Positions 1-8,080 of a stretch of 64,000 nucleotides of DNA are shown here, one piece after another. This DNA is from Prevotella sp. UBA6994 (lineage in GTDB: Bacteria; Bacteroidota; Bacteroidia; Bacteroidales; Bacteroidaceae). The stretch is from positions 186,001 through 250,000 of the forward strand of contig DJXW01000016.1 of the NCBI GenBank assembly GCA_002449845.1, written 5' to 3'. Made by a program: the position numbers and the translations under genes. Positions within the stretch are counted from its first letter, which is position 1; each line of letters opens with the position of its first letter. The notes below the pieces were generated by a model that did no database searches, was not told where the DNA came from, and saw nothing but the letters and a program-made list of their open reading frames with translations.

Positions 1-2
1 TT

Positions 3-1064
3 GGAGCTGATGCGTTCTCTTTTTCACTCTCATATACAAAGAATAAAAAAGATGTGGGAGTCGATGTAAAGCCAGATGCAACATACTATGCAGCACCCAC
101 CTATCTCACCTTTGATGCTGATGGCAAAGTTACAGATCATCTTGCAACGGAAACCATCAAGGCTGATGCAACAGTTTGCGCTATTGACCTAAGAGGCATT
201 ACCGGCATCAAGGAAATCTATGCCGAAAATCCAAACGTTCTATACTTCGTAGATGAGGAATCCAACCTTACTGGTAACAACGTTGTGAAAGGCTCTCAAG
301 CTGACAACATCATACTGACAGATGGATATTCCTTCTATACTCCATATCGTTTTATGACACGACACATCAGCTACACTCGCATACCAGAAAGACACTTCGA
401 TGTGACAACAGAAAAGGGATGGACTACGCTCACTCTGCCCTTTGCTGCCACAGGTTGCCAGACTACCTTCAACGGTACGACAATCCCATTAAGATGGGCA
501 CAGGAAAACGACAAAGATGATGCAGACATTATCATATTTACAAATACGTATGAGGAAGGCAATCAGGAGGAATTCAGCTATCCTGGAACAACTCTGGAAA
601 CCCTCCATCCATATTTATTAGGAGTTCCGTCAAACAAGAAAAACAACGTATCTCTGGTAGGTCTTCCCATCACTTTCTATGCTGACAATGCTATTGTAGA
701 GTATGGCAATTCATCTATCACGGGTAGAAACTACAAGATGGTTGGTTCGCTCAAGAATGGTGAAGCCAAAGACATCTATTCACTGAATAACGAAGGAACT
801 GCCTTCGTACTCGGTTCTACATACGTCTCTCCATTCCGTGCCTACTTCATTCCGATTACTGAAGATGGCAACGACCAACAATTGACTATCGTTTCCAACT
901 TCTCACCAAATCCTATTAGCGAAGATGGTGGCTTCCCAGATGGTATCAACGAGATTGTTCAAGACTCTAAAATCAATAATAAGATTTACAACCTGAATGG
1001 TGTACGAGTGAAGAATCTCTCCAAGGGAATTTACATCATCAATGGAAAAAAAGTCATTAGATAA
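3..1064 (+). CDS. C-terminal part of a secreted protein with sorting-domain-like tail (5' truncated)
   Basis: The reading frame is open from the window edge, so only the last 353 residues are visible and the true start lies upstream. The body has no motif I recognise; it is rich in Thr, Asn and aromatic residues with alternating hydrophobic residues, as in extracellular beta-rich proteins. The last 25 residues contain IYNLNGVRV and KGIYIINGKKV, which resembles the short C-terminal sorting or anchoring tails of secreted Bacteroidetes proteins (type 9 secretion style). The gene ends just before a strong hairpin terminator. I infer a secreted or surface protein; the substrate or partner cannot be told from this fragment. 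Confidence 0.7.
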   Translation, partial: GADAFSFSLSYTKNKKDVGVDVKPDATYYAAPTYLTFDADGKVTDHLATETIKADATVCAIDLRGITGIKEIYAENPNVLYFVDEESNLTGNNVVKGSQADNIILTDGYSFYTPYRFMTRHISYTRIPERHFDVTTEKGWTTLTLPFAATGCQTTFNGTTIPLRWAQENDKDDADIIIFTNTYEEGNQEEFSYPGTTLETLHPYLLGVPSNKKNNVSLVGLPITFYADNAIVEYGNSSITGRNYKMVGSLKNGEAKDIYSLNNEGTAFVLGSTYVSPFRAYFIPITEDGNDQQLTIVSNFSPNPISEDGGFPDGINEIVQDSKINNKIYNLNGVRVKNLSKGIYIINGKKVIR

Positions 1065-1084
1065 TCTCATCATACCAAAAGAGT

Positions 1085-1136
1085 AAAAAGAAGTGGTGCA
1101 ATACTCTCAGCTTTGAGTATTGCACCACTTCTTTTT
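1085..1136. terminator. Bidirectional hairpin terminator after the secreted-protein gene
   Basis: A perfect 22-bp inverted repeat (1085-1106 and 1115-1136) flanks an 8-base loop. The arms begin with five A and end with five T, so an intrinsic terminator can form on either strand. It lies 20 bp after the stop codon of the upstream gene. Confidence 0.85.
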
Positions 1137-1191
1137 GGAAGGTAACCGATACTCTTTGCATACACAAATAATAATCCTTAGACCCTTTGAA

Positions 1192-1240
1192 GATTGAAAA
1201 TTGAAAATTGAAGATTGAAAATTGAAGATTGAAAATTCAG
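1192..1240 (+). repeat. Heptanucleotide tandem repeat (GATTGAA/AATTGAA)
   Basis: Seven consecutive 7-bp units alternate between GATTGAA and AATTGAA; the last is degenerate (AATTCAG). The tract lies between the terminator and the palindrome-array element and overlaps no credible gene. A 7-bp unit could support slipped-strand length variation, but nothing here shows that it acts on a promoter or reading frame. Confidence 0.8.
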
Positions 1241-1276
1241 AATTATTCCGACAAAAAATGGTTGGAGATTTTTTGC

Positions 1277-1592
1277 GAAATAGAAATAGGAAGTGGGGAA
1301 AATGGGTAAAAACGGGAGAAAAAGCGTGTTTTTCATCGTAACATAGTATGTTACGAGCGTAACTATATGAGTTATGACCGTAACTATGTATGTTACGGGT
1401 GCTAACTTTATATGTTATGGAGGGCAAAAAAGTGGGTATTTTGAGGTAAAAACTTATATTTTTCCGTTGTTATCAATAGTTGAAAAATCACAATCACCTG
1501 ATTTTCAGCTTATTACTAAATTATCAAAAAATAAGCATTTTTTCAACCAACTCTATAGTTGTTTGAAAAAATGCCCGTATTTTGAGGGTTAA
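1277..1592 (+). repeat. Dispersed intergenic element, copy A: four phased palindromes plus terminal hairpin
   Basis: This gene-free stretch holds four 17-bp imperfect palindromes at 1338-1354, 1359-1375, 1380-1396 and 1402-1418; the best is GTAACTATGTATGTTAC. Starts are 21, 21 and 22 bp apart. About 117 bp later comes a hairpin, 1535-1574, with arms GCATTTTTTCAA and TTGAAAAAATGC. A segment containing GTATTTTGAGG follows the array (1435-1445) and recurs after the hairpin (near 1577). A diverged second copy with the same internal distances lies at 37423-37738. Both copies sit between convergent genes in the same orientation. The function is unknown. Confidence 0.8.
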
Positions 1593-1712
1593 ATTGTCAG
1601 TTTATAGGACAAAAAGAGAAGCAAACATCCCAAAGTACCTATGCATATTTTTCCATGATGGCGGTCAACTCATCAATATCTTCTATTTTTAAACTCTATC
1701 GCTGTTTATCCA

Positions 1713-2132
1713 TCACCTTCCAAAGAAATCAAAAAAGAAAAAGACGGCAGCATATATCCTGGGAACTCCTTTAGCATAGTCAATGACCATGCCTTTTCCA
1801 TTCCTCACTGTGCCATCCGAATCTATTTTACCAGCTAACATATTGCTTTTGTCTCTCACCGTTCCATCATATTCCACTTTCCCTACAAACATATTGTTAA
1901 TATTCCGAATAGTGCCATTCTTGTCAAACGTCCCTACCGTCATATTACGCATATCTTTTATCCTGCCATCATCATCGATTCTCCCTATTGTCATATTGTA
2001 TCCGTTTCTCACCCGACCATCGCTATCAATCTCTCCTATCCTCATATTCGACTTGTCACGCAATATCTGTGCATCAATCGTCGAAGGAAACATAAAAGCC
2101 AATAACATTAAAAGGAATACATTTCTTATCAT
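1713..2132 (-). CDS. Exported protein of 17-residue repeats (beta-flower-like)
   Basis: The product has 139 residues. Residues 1-21 form a signal peptide ending at IDAQ. The rest is built of 17-residue repeats with the pattern (V/I)R-x3-NM-x-(I/V)G-x-(I/V/F)-x-x-DG; five are clear and a sixth is degenerate. The corresponding 51-bp DNA repeats are visible. I recall this kind of protein being named a 5-fold beta-flower protein in Bacteroidetes annotation, which fits five blades, but I cannot verify the assignment. The C-terminus ends in a Phe-rich stretch. It is probably periplasmic or surface exposed; the role is unknown. Confidence 0.75.
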   Translation of the reverse strand: MIRNVFLLMLLAFMFPSTIDAQILRDKSNMRIGEIDSDGRVRNGYNMTIGRIDDDGRIKDMRNMTVGTFDKNGTIRNINNMFVGKVEYDGTVRDKSNMLAGKIDSDGTVRNGKGMVIDYAKGVPRIYAAVFFFFDFFGR

Positions 2133-2203
2133 ATACTATATATCTTTAATTTCAATATTTTGCTGATATACATACTTGTTATTTACCGGACACATCGTAA
2201 GCG

Positions 2204-2599
2204 TTAATTTTGCTTCATAAATGATAACCTAAATCCTAATTCTTTCTGAACTATTGTTAAAGTCGATGTGGTTAACTCTATAATGTTAAACTCAACGGCT
2301 ACACCATCAGATGTGACTTTCAGAGTATTACCATAGACAGAATATCTCCCATTTTCATTATTGTTGCCCTTAATACTGTATGTGTTATCTGAATTAAGGG
2401 TAAAAATGTCACCAACTTGTGTGTTGTCTTTTAGCATACCTTCCCATTCTCCGTAGTTTACAGATGAACATTTCCAAACACCAACAATAGAAGCATTATT
2501 GCTACCACCGTTGTCATCATCATCTCCACCGCAAGCGGTAAAACTCAAAGTTGCAATACACATGATTGCAAGCATGAAAATTGAACTTAATTTCTTCAT
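2204..2599 (-). CDS. Lipoprotein, lipocalin-like
   Basis: The 131-residue product starts with a lipoprotein signal peptide; the lipobox FTAC gives Cys22 as lipidation site, followed by an acidic GGDDDD tether that in Bacteroidetes is associated with surface export. The remainder (about 35-131) has the pattern IVGVWKCSS ... FTLNSDNTYSIKG ... GRYSVYGNTLKVTS, typical of small lipocalin-like lipoproteins with a GxW motif. It is monocistronic with its own -7 box 39 bp upstream of the start. The ligand is unknown. Confidence 0.75.
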   Translation of the reverse strand: MKKLSSIFMLAIMCIATLSFTACGGDDDDNGGSNNASIVGVWKCSSVNYGEWEGMLKDNTQVGDIFTLNSDNTYSIKGNNNENGRYSVYGNTLKVTSDGVAVEFNIIELTTSTLTIVQKELGFRLSFMKQN

Positions 2600-2637
2600 A
2601 ATTGTTATTATAAAAGGTTAGATTTATCTTTCAGGAG

Positions 2638-2645
2638 CAAAGGTA
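2638..2645 (-). promoter_or_regulatory. -7 box for the lipocalin-like lipoprotein gene
   Basis: Read on the minus strand this is TACCTTTG, a match to the Bacteroidetes TAnnTTTG box, placed to give a short leader before the start at 2599. No convincing -33 TTTG is seen at the usual distance. Confidence 0.55.
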
Positions 2646-2665
2646 AGATAATTAAATGAAATGCA

Positions 2666-2687
2666 GAAATAGTTGGGCAACCATTTC
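2666..2687 (-). terminator. Weak hairpin after the LRR-protein gene
   Basis: Arms GAAATaGTTG and CAACcATTTC face each other over a two-base loop, just downstream of the stop at 2703. There is no long U tract, so this could be a weak terminator or an RNA-stability hairpin. Its flank CCATTTCTTCCATTT (2681-2695) is repeated exactly at 17286-17300. Confidence 0.4.
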
Positions 2688-2702
2688 TTCCATTTTATTG
2701 CA

Positions 2703-3554
2703 TTAACGAATAATGACACTTCCACCGTTTGGACCAAACACATTCTCGCCTATCACTTTCACCGAATGAGGAATGATAAGGGGCAGATGTTTTGGACAGA
2801 AAGCAAAAGCCATATCACAAATAGTTTCAACACCATCAGGAACTTCGTATTTATTTTCGTTAAAATCTATATTAGTTCCTAACAATCGTTTCATATTGTG
2901 GGAGTATCTTACGAAGTCTTTCTCTATAATTCCTTCATAGTCACTTATACACAAAGAATTGGTTATTTCATCTTCCATTGCGTATGGTTTATCCCATTCG
3001 ATAACACACCCTGCAACTCTCTCACTTCCAAATATAGGGTAATCATCTTCTGATACTTGGTCAAGCCTACAAGTATAAGGAACATGCAAGGTTTCAAAAC
3101 TACACCCAACAAATGCCAATCGCTCAATGCGTTCCACACCTTCTGGAATCCAATATTCATCCACTATTGGTGCAGCTCTCAACAATCGCTTACGGTCTTG
3201 GCTGTACACAAAACCCTGCTCGTCAGACCAACCCTGTGCAATATCTCGCTCCAGTTCTTCGCTTCTCTTGCAGTTATATGTCCAGTTCCAGTGTCTGACA
3301 CAAGGCTTCATCTTGCAATGTTCCAATGCCTTCTCTAACTCATAGACACTAACGTTATATGGCACATCCAACACCTCCAACTCCGTACATCCATCAAGAG
3401 CATCGAAAGCCATTCTGTACACATCCTCAGGTATCCTATATGTCTTCACATTAGGCACCTTCACCATCATCCTCCCATTCTCAACCAGTGCAAAGACTGC
3501 CCCGTCATCATCTGTAACAATTTCTTCTTTCAAGTCATTAGATGTCTCACACAT
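2703..3554 (-). CDS. BspA-like leucine-rich-repeat protein
   Basis: The 283-residue product has repeats of the LRR_5/BspA type: IPEDVYRMAFDALDGCTELEVLDVP (residues 42-65), IPEGVERIERLAFVGCSFETLHVP, then VPDGVETICDMAFAFCPKHLPLIIP near the C-terminus. Each repeat pairs an I/VPxGVexIxxxAF block with a short beta strand. No signal peptide is visible, so it is probably cytoplasmic or an unusual export substrate, unlike most BspA proteins. The start ATG overlaps the end of the 150-residue gene upstream by 8 bp, which suggests translational coupling. Confidence 0.7.
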   Translation of the reverse strand: MCETSNDLKEEIVTDDDGAVFALVENGRMMVKVPNVKTYRIPEDVYRMAFDALDGCTELEVLDVPYNVSVYELEKALEHCKMKPCVRHWNWTYNCKRSEELERDIAQGWSDEQGFVYSQDRKRLLRAAPIVDEYWIPEGVERIERLAFVGCSFETLHVPYTCRLDQVSEDDYPIFGSERVAGCVIEWDKPYAMEDEITNSLCISDYEGIIEKDFVRYSHNMKRLLGTNIDFNENKYEVPDGVETICDMAFAFCPKHLPLIIPHSVKVIGENVFGPNGGSVIIR

Positions 3555-3999
3555 AGATAATCTCCTTTCCTATATACTCCACATGCTCCATCAAGCTCAC
3601 AAAACTGCCCATCTCTAATTGGTCTTTCAAAAACACTTCATAAACAATGCCTACCTCATCCGACCACGTTACTGGCATTTTCATGAAGCCCAGATTCCTG
3701 TAGAAGTTATCCTGATGAGGTGAGAAAGCTGCTTTCATTGTCAGCAAACAAGGCCTTTTAAATTCCTCAGACATCACTTTCAACCTACATGCCTCAGCCT
3801 CCCGATTCTCCTTCTCAGGAAAGTCTGTCAACAGGAATATTACTTCCGCATCAAACTGATCCATCTGATTATTCTTAACCAAATGTAGAAGTACAGCGTA
3901 AGGCATGAGTAAACCATCCACCTCTATCAATCTCAGAAGTGGAAATTCAATTCCCTGTTCAATGCAAAACGCTCTTAATGCGTATATCATCTTGTCCAT
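3547..3999 (-). CDS. Conserved hypothetical protein coupled to the LRR gene
   Basis: The 150-residue soluble protein matches no family I know. It is acidic, has no signal peptide or membrane segment, and contains a hydrophobic helical stretch LLMPYAVLLHLVK (about 30-42) and an aromatic-rich segment near 100. Its stop overlaps the start of the LRR protein by 8 bp, so the two are likely made together. The 211 bp upstream hold no other gene or clear promoter. Confidence 0.55.
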   Translation of the reverse strand: MDKMIYALRAFCIEQGIEFPLLRLIEVDGLLMPYAVLLHLVKNNQMDQFDAEVIFLLTDFPEKENREAEACRLKVMSEEFKRPCLLTMKAAFSPHQDNFYRNLGFMKMPVTWSDEVGIVYEVFLKDQLEMGSFVSLMEHVEYIGKEIIYV

Positions 4000-4210
4000 A
4001 CCAAACGGATTAACGAGGGATTGTAGTTCTCAGACATGATATTCAATCATCTCATATCGTAAACTTTAATTTGACTTTTATATTAAATGCAATGAACCAT
4101 ATAAAGTGGAATCTAATAGATTACAATAATATGTCATAAATCATTTTCTACCTAATTCTTATAATTTTTTACTCAACCACTTTCATTCTTTAATAACAAA
4201 GCAAGCATTA

Positions 4211-5842
4211 TCACTCATCTTTATTCATTCTCAAAAACTCTTGTTCATCATCTTCACGCAATTTTGCATTAAACTTTAATTCAGAATCCAAATTCATATC
4301 CTTTATAATTTCAATATATGCAGGATAAGAATATTCACCTTCACTTGTACAACTCCATCTCATTAATTTATAGGCTTCTTCGATATTTTTTTCACAACCA
4401 ACTCCATAAAAATAGTGCCATGCAAGAGCTGCATAAGGACATCTATAGAACTGCCACAACTGTGAATTATATTTATATTCCTCACCCATTTCTTCAACAG
4501 CATGTTTAGCCCAACAAAATGATAATTTGGCTTCATCCACATCATTAGGATAACATGGACCTAACATTTCAATTGCATCCTTAGATTCATAGTCATCTCC
4601 TTCCTCAACAACTTTTTTGAGCCAATAAACAGCCTTTACAGGGTTCATTGGTACATGGAAAGTATCTTTCACGCAACTCCAATGTGTACCATAAACACCA
4701 CTTGCTGCTCCATATCTATAATACTCAGCAAGAGATAAAGCAGAATTACCAATATATTTTACAGGCTTGTTATGTTCTGCATTTACCATCATCTTTCCAA
4801 ATTGTGTTAATATCAATTCTCCATTTTCTTTCCAGACTTGATCTTCTGCAATCTTTACTTTTGCAAACTCCTTAACATAGTACTCCTTCCATATCTCTAA
4901 CTGATAATTACCAACAGGCAGTTCTTTTAAAACCAAAGGCGTTACACCTACCTTCTTTCCATTCAACAAGACATCTGCACCTGCCGGTTCGAAATCCACT
5001 TGAAGACTTCCTGTAATTGTCTTCAACTTTGTAAAGTCAACAGTTACATTATCGTTATCTTTCAACTCAATCTGACGAGTCTGAGAATGACAACCATCCT
5101 TTGATGCTTTAACAGTGTATTTCCCAGGAATCATCATGCCTTCCCATTTGCCTTCACCTTTTTGTTCTCCATTAATGGATAATTCTGCATCTCCTGTAGG
5201 ACAATTAATAGATACCTTCGCATAGAACTCCGTCAAGTCCACATTGATATTCTTTGCATTCTTGTCTATCTGTACAACTTGATTATTTATGCTAAAATCA
5301 TTTAGCTTCACTGTATAATAATGAGTACCATAAGGCAAAGACAAAGTATAGGCTCCACAAGAACCGTCTGCAATCTGACCGTCTATGAGAAGCATTGCAT
5401 TCGATGGTTTGATGTTGAACACTGCCATACCTTTCTTGCTGTTATCAACTTTTGCTTTCTTCTTGTTCGTCTTCACCTTCAGCTCATACGTTGTCGACGA
5501 AGCTATACGCTTGATACCATAGTCTGCAAAGACAATGGTAGTTGGCAAATAGTCAGGGTGTTTGATGCCCAACCGCTTCGAGCCATTAGGCATATAAACC
5601 AGATATTCACTCCCAGTGAACTGCACTTCGCCCATCACGTTGCCCTCGAATTCTGCGCCAAACTCCTTTAAAACCACCTTCACCAAGCCACAACCATTTC
5701 CATTAATATCCATTCGAGGAAAACTCACAGCTGTCTGGTCTTTCTCCAATGTTTCGAACTTCTTCACTTCAATATCTTGAGCAAATACTGAATCGATACA
5801 AAAAAAGAGAACCACTAAAATAAAAAATGATCTCGTCCACAT
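4211..5842 (-). CDS. Exported PEGA-domain protein with Sel1-like C-terminus (paralogue 1)
   Basis: The 543-residue product has a signal peptide (1-21, ending VFAQ), then a domain shared with the downstream paralogue and a nearby pseudogene (DIEVKKFETLEKDQTAVSFPR). Several PEGA-type beta repeats follow: MLLIDGQIADG (about 150), AELSINGEQKGEGKWEG (about 220), and a classical one near 278-345, VDFEPAGADVLLNGKKVG followed by TPLVLKELPVG. The C-terminal 190 residues are helical with Sel1/TPR-like pieces (KAVYWLKKVVEEGDDY; YAALAWHYFYGVG). PEGA domains are usually extracytoplasmic and bind envelope components or partners. I infer a periplasmic adaptor; the proximity to the tubulin-like operon may be functional. 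Confidence 0.8.
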   Translation of the reverse strand: MWTRSFFILVVLFFCIDSVFAQDIEVKKFETLEKDQTAVSFPRMDINGNGCGLVKVVLKEFGAEFEGNVMGEVQFTGSEYLVYMPNGSKRLGIKHPDYLPTTIVFADYGIKRIASSTTYELKVKTNKKKAKVDNSKKGMAVFNIKPSNAMLLIDGQIADGSCGAYTLSLPYGTHYYTVKLNDFSINNQVVQIDKNAKNINVDLTEFYAKVSINCPTGDAELSINGEQKGEGKWEGMMIPGKYTVKASKDGCHSQTRQIELKDNDNVTVDFTKLKTITGSLQVDFEPAGADVLLNGKKVGVTPLVLKELPVGNYQLEIWKEYYVKEFAKVKIAEDQVWKENGELILTQFGKMMVNAEHNKPVKYIGNSALSLAEYYRYGAASGVYGTHWSCVKDTFHVPMNPVKAVYWLKKVVEEGDDYESKDAIEMLGPCYPNDVDEAKLSFCWAKHAVEEMGEEYKYNSQLWQFYRCPYAALAWHYFYGVGCEKNIEEAYKLMRWSCTSEGEYSYPAYIEIIKDMNLDSELKFNAKLREDDEQEFLRMNKDE

Positions 5843-6098
5843 ACTCTTTTTATTATCTCTATATAGTTATTTCCTATTAAATATATTCACTTCTTTTATG
5901 CTCTACTTCGACATAATAGCCCTAAAACAAATCTGTTCTGTAAAAAAGTCGAAATTCTCATCTTTTTTCCATATACATAGCTAAACGGAACAAATAATCC
6001 ATCCTGCAACCCCATCATTCATATTTATATCATCAATTTCATATACATTATTATATGGATTATGTCATTTTTATCTCATTCACACTCATAATATGTTT

Positions 6099-7691
6099 TT
6101 AAAAACCTAATTCTTTCAATTTTATCTCAATTCGTTGTTTATTATTACAAAAAGTCGAATTCAACCACTTTTTGTAGTAGGTTGCAGCATATTGTTTGTC
6201 ACCCTTTGCTTCATAACAATTGCCTAATCCTTCAAAGCCCCATTCGTCCGCCTTCTTATAGCATTGTATTGCTTTGTCGTATTCTTTCTTCTTCAAAAAG
6301 GCATCACCAATGTACATCATTTCTATATCGGAAGAAAAAGAGCCGCCACAACTTTGAGCATCTGCTTTAGCTATTGGATATAACTCCAATGCTTTTTCTG
6401 GATTACCCGCTTTACTATATATCTCAATCCATGTAAATCGATGCCATCCATATGCATCAGATTCGTCGAGCTCTGTTTTACCGTTCCAAAAATATGAACA
6501 CCAATGTTCTATTAAGTAATCTTTGTTAGGATGTCGATTTATCCAAAACAATGCCTGATCATAATCTTCACGATACCCAGAAATAATTACCAATTTCAAG
6601 ACAGAATTCAAATTGCCACGATATGCATTTTGATAAACCTCTTTCAAATAACTATTTTCAAATAATATATTAAAGGTAGCTGTTTTAGTTTCACCACCAT
6701 TAACTTCCACATCAGATCTACTTGTAACACAACCATAAGATTTACAACTGACATAATGTTTACCAGACTCAACATCAACAGTACAAGGACTTGTACCAAC
6801 AGATTTGCCATCAATAATTATAGGTAGATTGGAAGGTTCTGTTTCTATACGAAGTTTACCCATTGATCTCTTCAACTCTGGCATAACAATGACTTTATTT
6901 TCCATTTCTGTGAGAGTAACTATTTGGGAGTGGGTATTGAAGTTCTTCTGACGAGCCTCAATCTTATGTTCACCTGCAAGCAATTCCCCCTTCCATGTTC
7001 CATTACCTTTTAACTCTCCATCAACGAATATTTCTGCTGTTGCAGACTTGCAATTAATTTCTATTTCTGCCATCACTGATTCTAAATCCACACTAATGCT
7101 CTGTGTTGACTTACCAGTTTGGACTACCTGCACATTTGGGCGATAACCTAGTTTAGACAATTTACAGACATGTTCACCTTTGGGTAAATATAATTGATAA
7201 AATCCATTGCCACTTAGGTTGTCAACAAGCACATCATCAATATACAGGTTTGCACTTTCTGGTTTGACAATAATAGTCACACCTGTCTTTTCTTTCTTAA
7301 ATTTTGTTTCTTCCAAAGTTAACAAGTATGTCGCTTTGGAAGAAATCTCGATACCAAAACTGGCAAAAGTCACAACAAAAGGAATGAAGTTTGGATGATT
7401 TATTGTGAGAGAATGACTGCTAGGGGATATAAAAACCCAATACTCATTCATTTTGTTCTCAATATCACCAACAATATTGCCTTTAAATTGCAAGTCAGGG
7501 TTATCTGTCCTAATCTTAATTAATCCACAGGGATGACCCTCTGCATCCAAAGGAGCATGGAATGCAGACCCATCATTAATATTCTGTCTAAATTCTTTTA
7601 TTTTAAACCCTTGTGAATACGCATTGATACATAATAATGTTAATGCAAGAAATACCAATAAACCACATTTGTTAAAAAGTTCTTTGTTCAT
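6099..7691 (-). CDS. Exported PEGA-domain protein with TPR-like C-terminus (paralogue 2)
   Basis: The 530-residue product is a diverged paralogue of the gene at 4211-5842. It has a signal peptide (1-26, ending AYSQ) and the same N-terminal unit (GFKIKEFRQNINDGSAFHAP ... CGLIKIRTDNPDLQFKGNIVG). PEGA-like repeats follow (ANLYIDDVLVDNLSGNGFY; AEIFVDGELKGNGTWKGE; a classical copy, LRIETEPSNLPIIIDGKSVG with TSPCTVDVESG). Its C-terminus has TPR motifs (GNPEKALELYPIAKADA; KKKEYDKAIQCYKKADEWGF; KGDKQYAATYYKKWL). The start codon lies inside the 3' relic of the decayed third paralogue, so its leader is made of pseudogene sequence. Role inferred: periplasmic scaffold or adaptor. Confidence 0.8.
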   Translation of the reverse strand: MNKELFNKCGLLVFLALTLLCINAYSQGFKIKEFRQNINDGSAFHAPLDAEGHPCGLIKIRTDNPDLQFKGNIVGDIENKMNEYWVFISPSSHSLTINHPNFIPFVVTFASFGIEISSKATYLLTLEETKFKKEKTGVTIIVKPESANLYIDDVLVDNLSGNGFYQLYLPKGEHVCKLSKLGYRPNVQVVQTGKSTQSISVDLESVMAEIEINCKSATAEIFVDGELKGNGTWKGELLAGEHKIEARQKNFNTHSQIVTLTEMENKVIVMPELKRSMGKLRIETEPSNLPIIIDGKSVGTSPCTVDVESGKHYVSCKSYGCVTSRSDVEVNGGETKTATFNILFENSYLKEVYQNAYRGNLNSVLKLVIISGYREDYDQALFWINRHPNKDYLIEHWCSYFWNGKTELDESDAYGWHRFTWIEIYSKAGNPEKALELYPIAKADAQSCGGSFSSDIEMMYIGDAFLKKKEYDKAIQCYKKADEWGFEGLGNCYEAKGDKQYAATYYKKWLNSTFCNNKQRIEIKLKELGF

Positions 7692-8077
7692 ATATCTCCA
7701 AATTTTGGTAATATTTCAATTCTTTTTCAATACCCATATCTTCGATTAATTGAATAAAAGTAGGATAATATTATCGTTCTTCAACATATGTTCATGGTGA
7801 TTGACACCAAGACATTTAGAGCCGTATGCATATACCCCAACCACTCACAGCTTGTAAATAATACCAAACCCATCACATTGCCCACGAACTCAGCCCCAAG
7901 TTCTTTCAAGACAACTTCATCAGTTCAATCCGTGGGCTGTACCAATAATATCCTTTCTCGGACATGTCACTGCCGTTTGGTCTTTCTCCATTGGCTCAAA
8001 CTTCTTCATCTCAATGTCTTGTGCGAATGAGAATGAAAAGCCCAAAAAGAAAAAAATAAGAGTGTCACTTTTTTCAT
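7672..8077 (-). pseudogene. Remnant of a third PEGA-family gene, frameshifted and internally deleted
   Basis: Read on the minus strand from ATG at 8077 the frame gives a signal peptide and then AQDIEMKKFEPMEKDQTAV, almost identical to residues 21-39 of the gene at 4211-5842, and stops after about 50 codons. After a frameshift the homology resumes (VVLKELGAEFVGNVMG) and continues to a GSKCLGVNHH-like segment. A second remnant, near 7672-7765, encodes YYPTFIQLIEDMGIEKELKYY, matching the C-terminus of the same paralogue (YSYPAYIEIIKDMNLDSELK). So both ends survive while roughly 400 codons between them are gone. The 3' remnant runs about 20 bp into the next gene. Confidence 0.85.
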
Positions 8078-8080
8078 ATA

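Noticed and set aside
1338..1418. Possible CRISPR array
   Set aside because: Repeats are 17 bp with 4-bp spacers, the repeats vary, and no cas gene is present.
1374..1592. 72-codon open frame across the palindrome element
   Set aside because: It runs through the palindromes and both hairpin arms, which explains its open frame poorly as protein; copy B of the element has no equivalent frame.
7788..8030. 80-codon plus-strand open frame
   Set aside because: It is antisense to the PEGA pseudogene, whose homology to the neighbouring paralogue explains the sequence.
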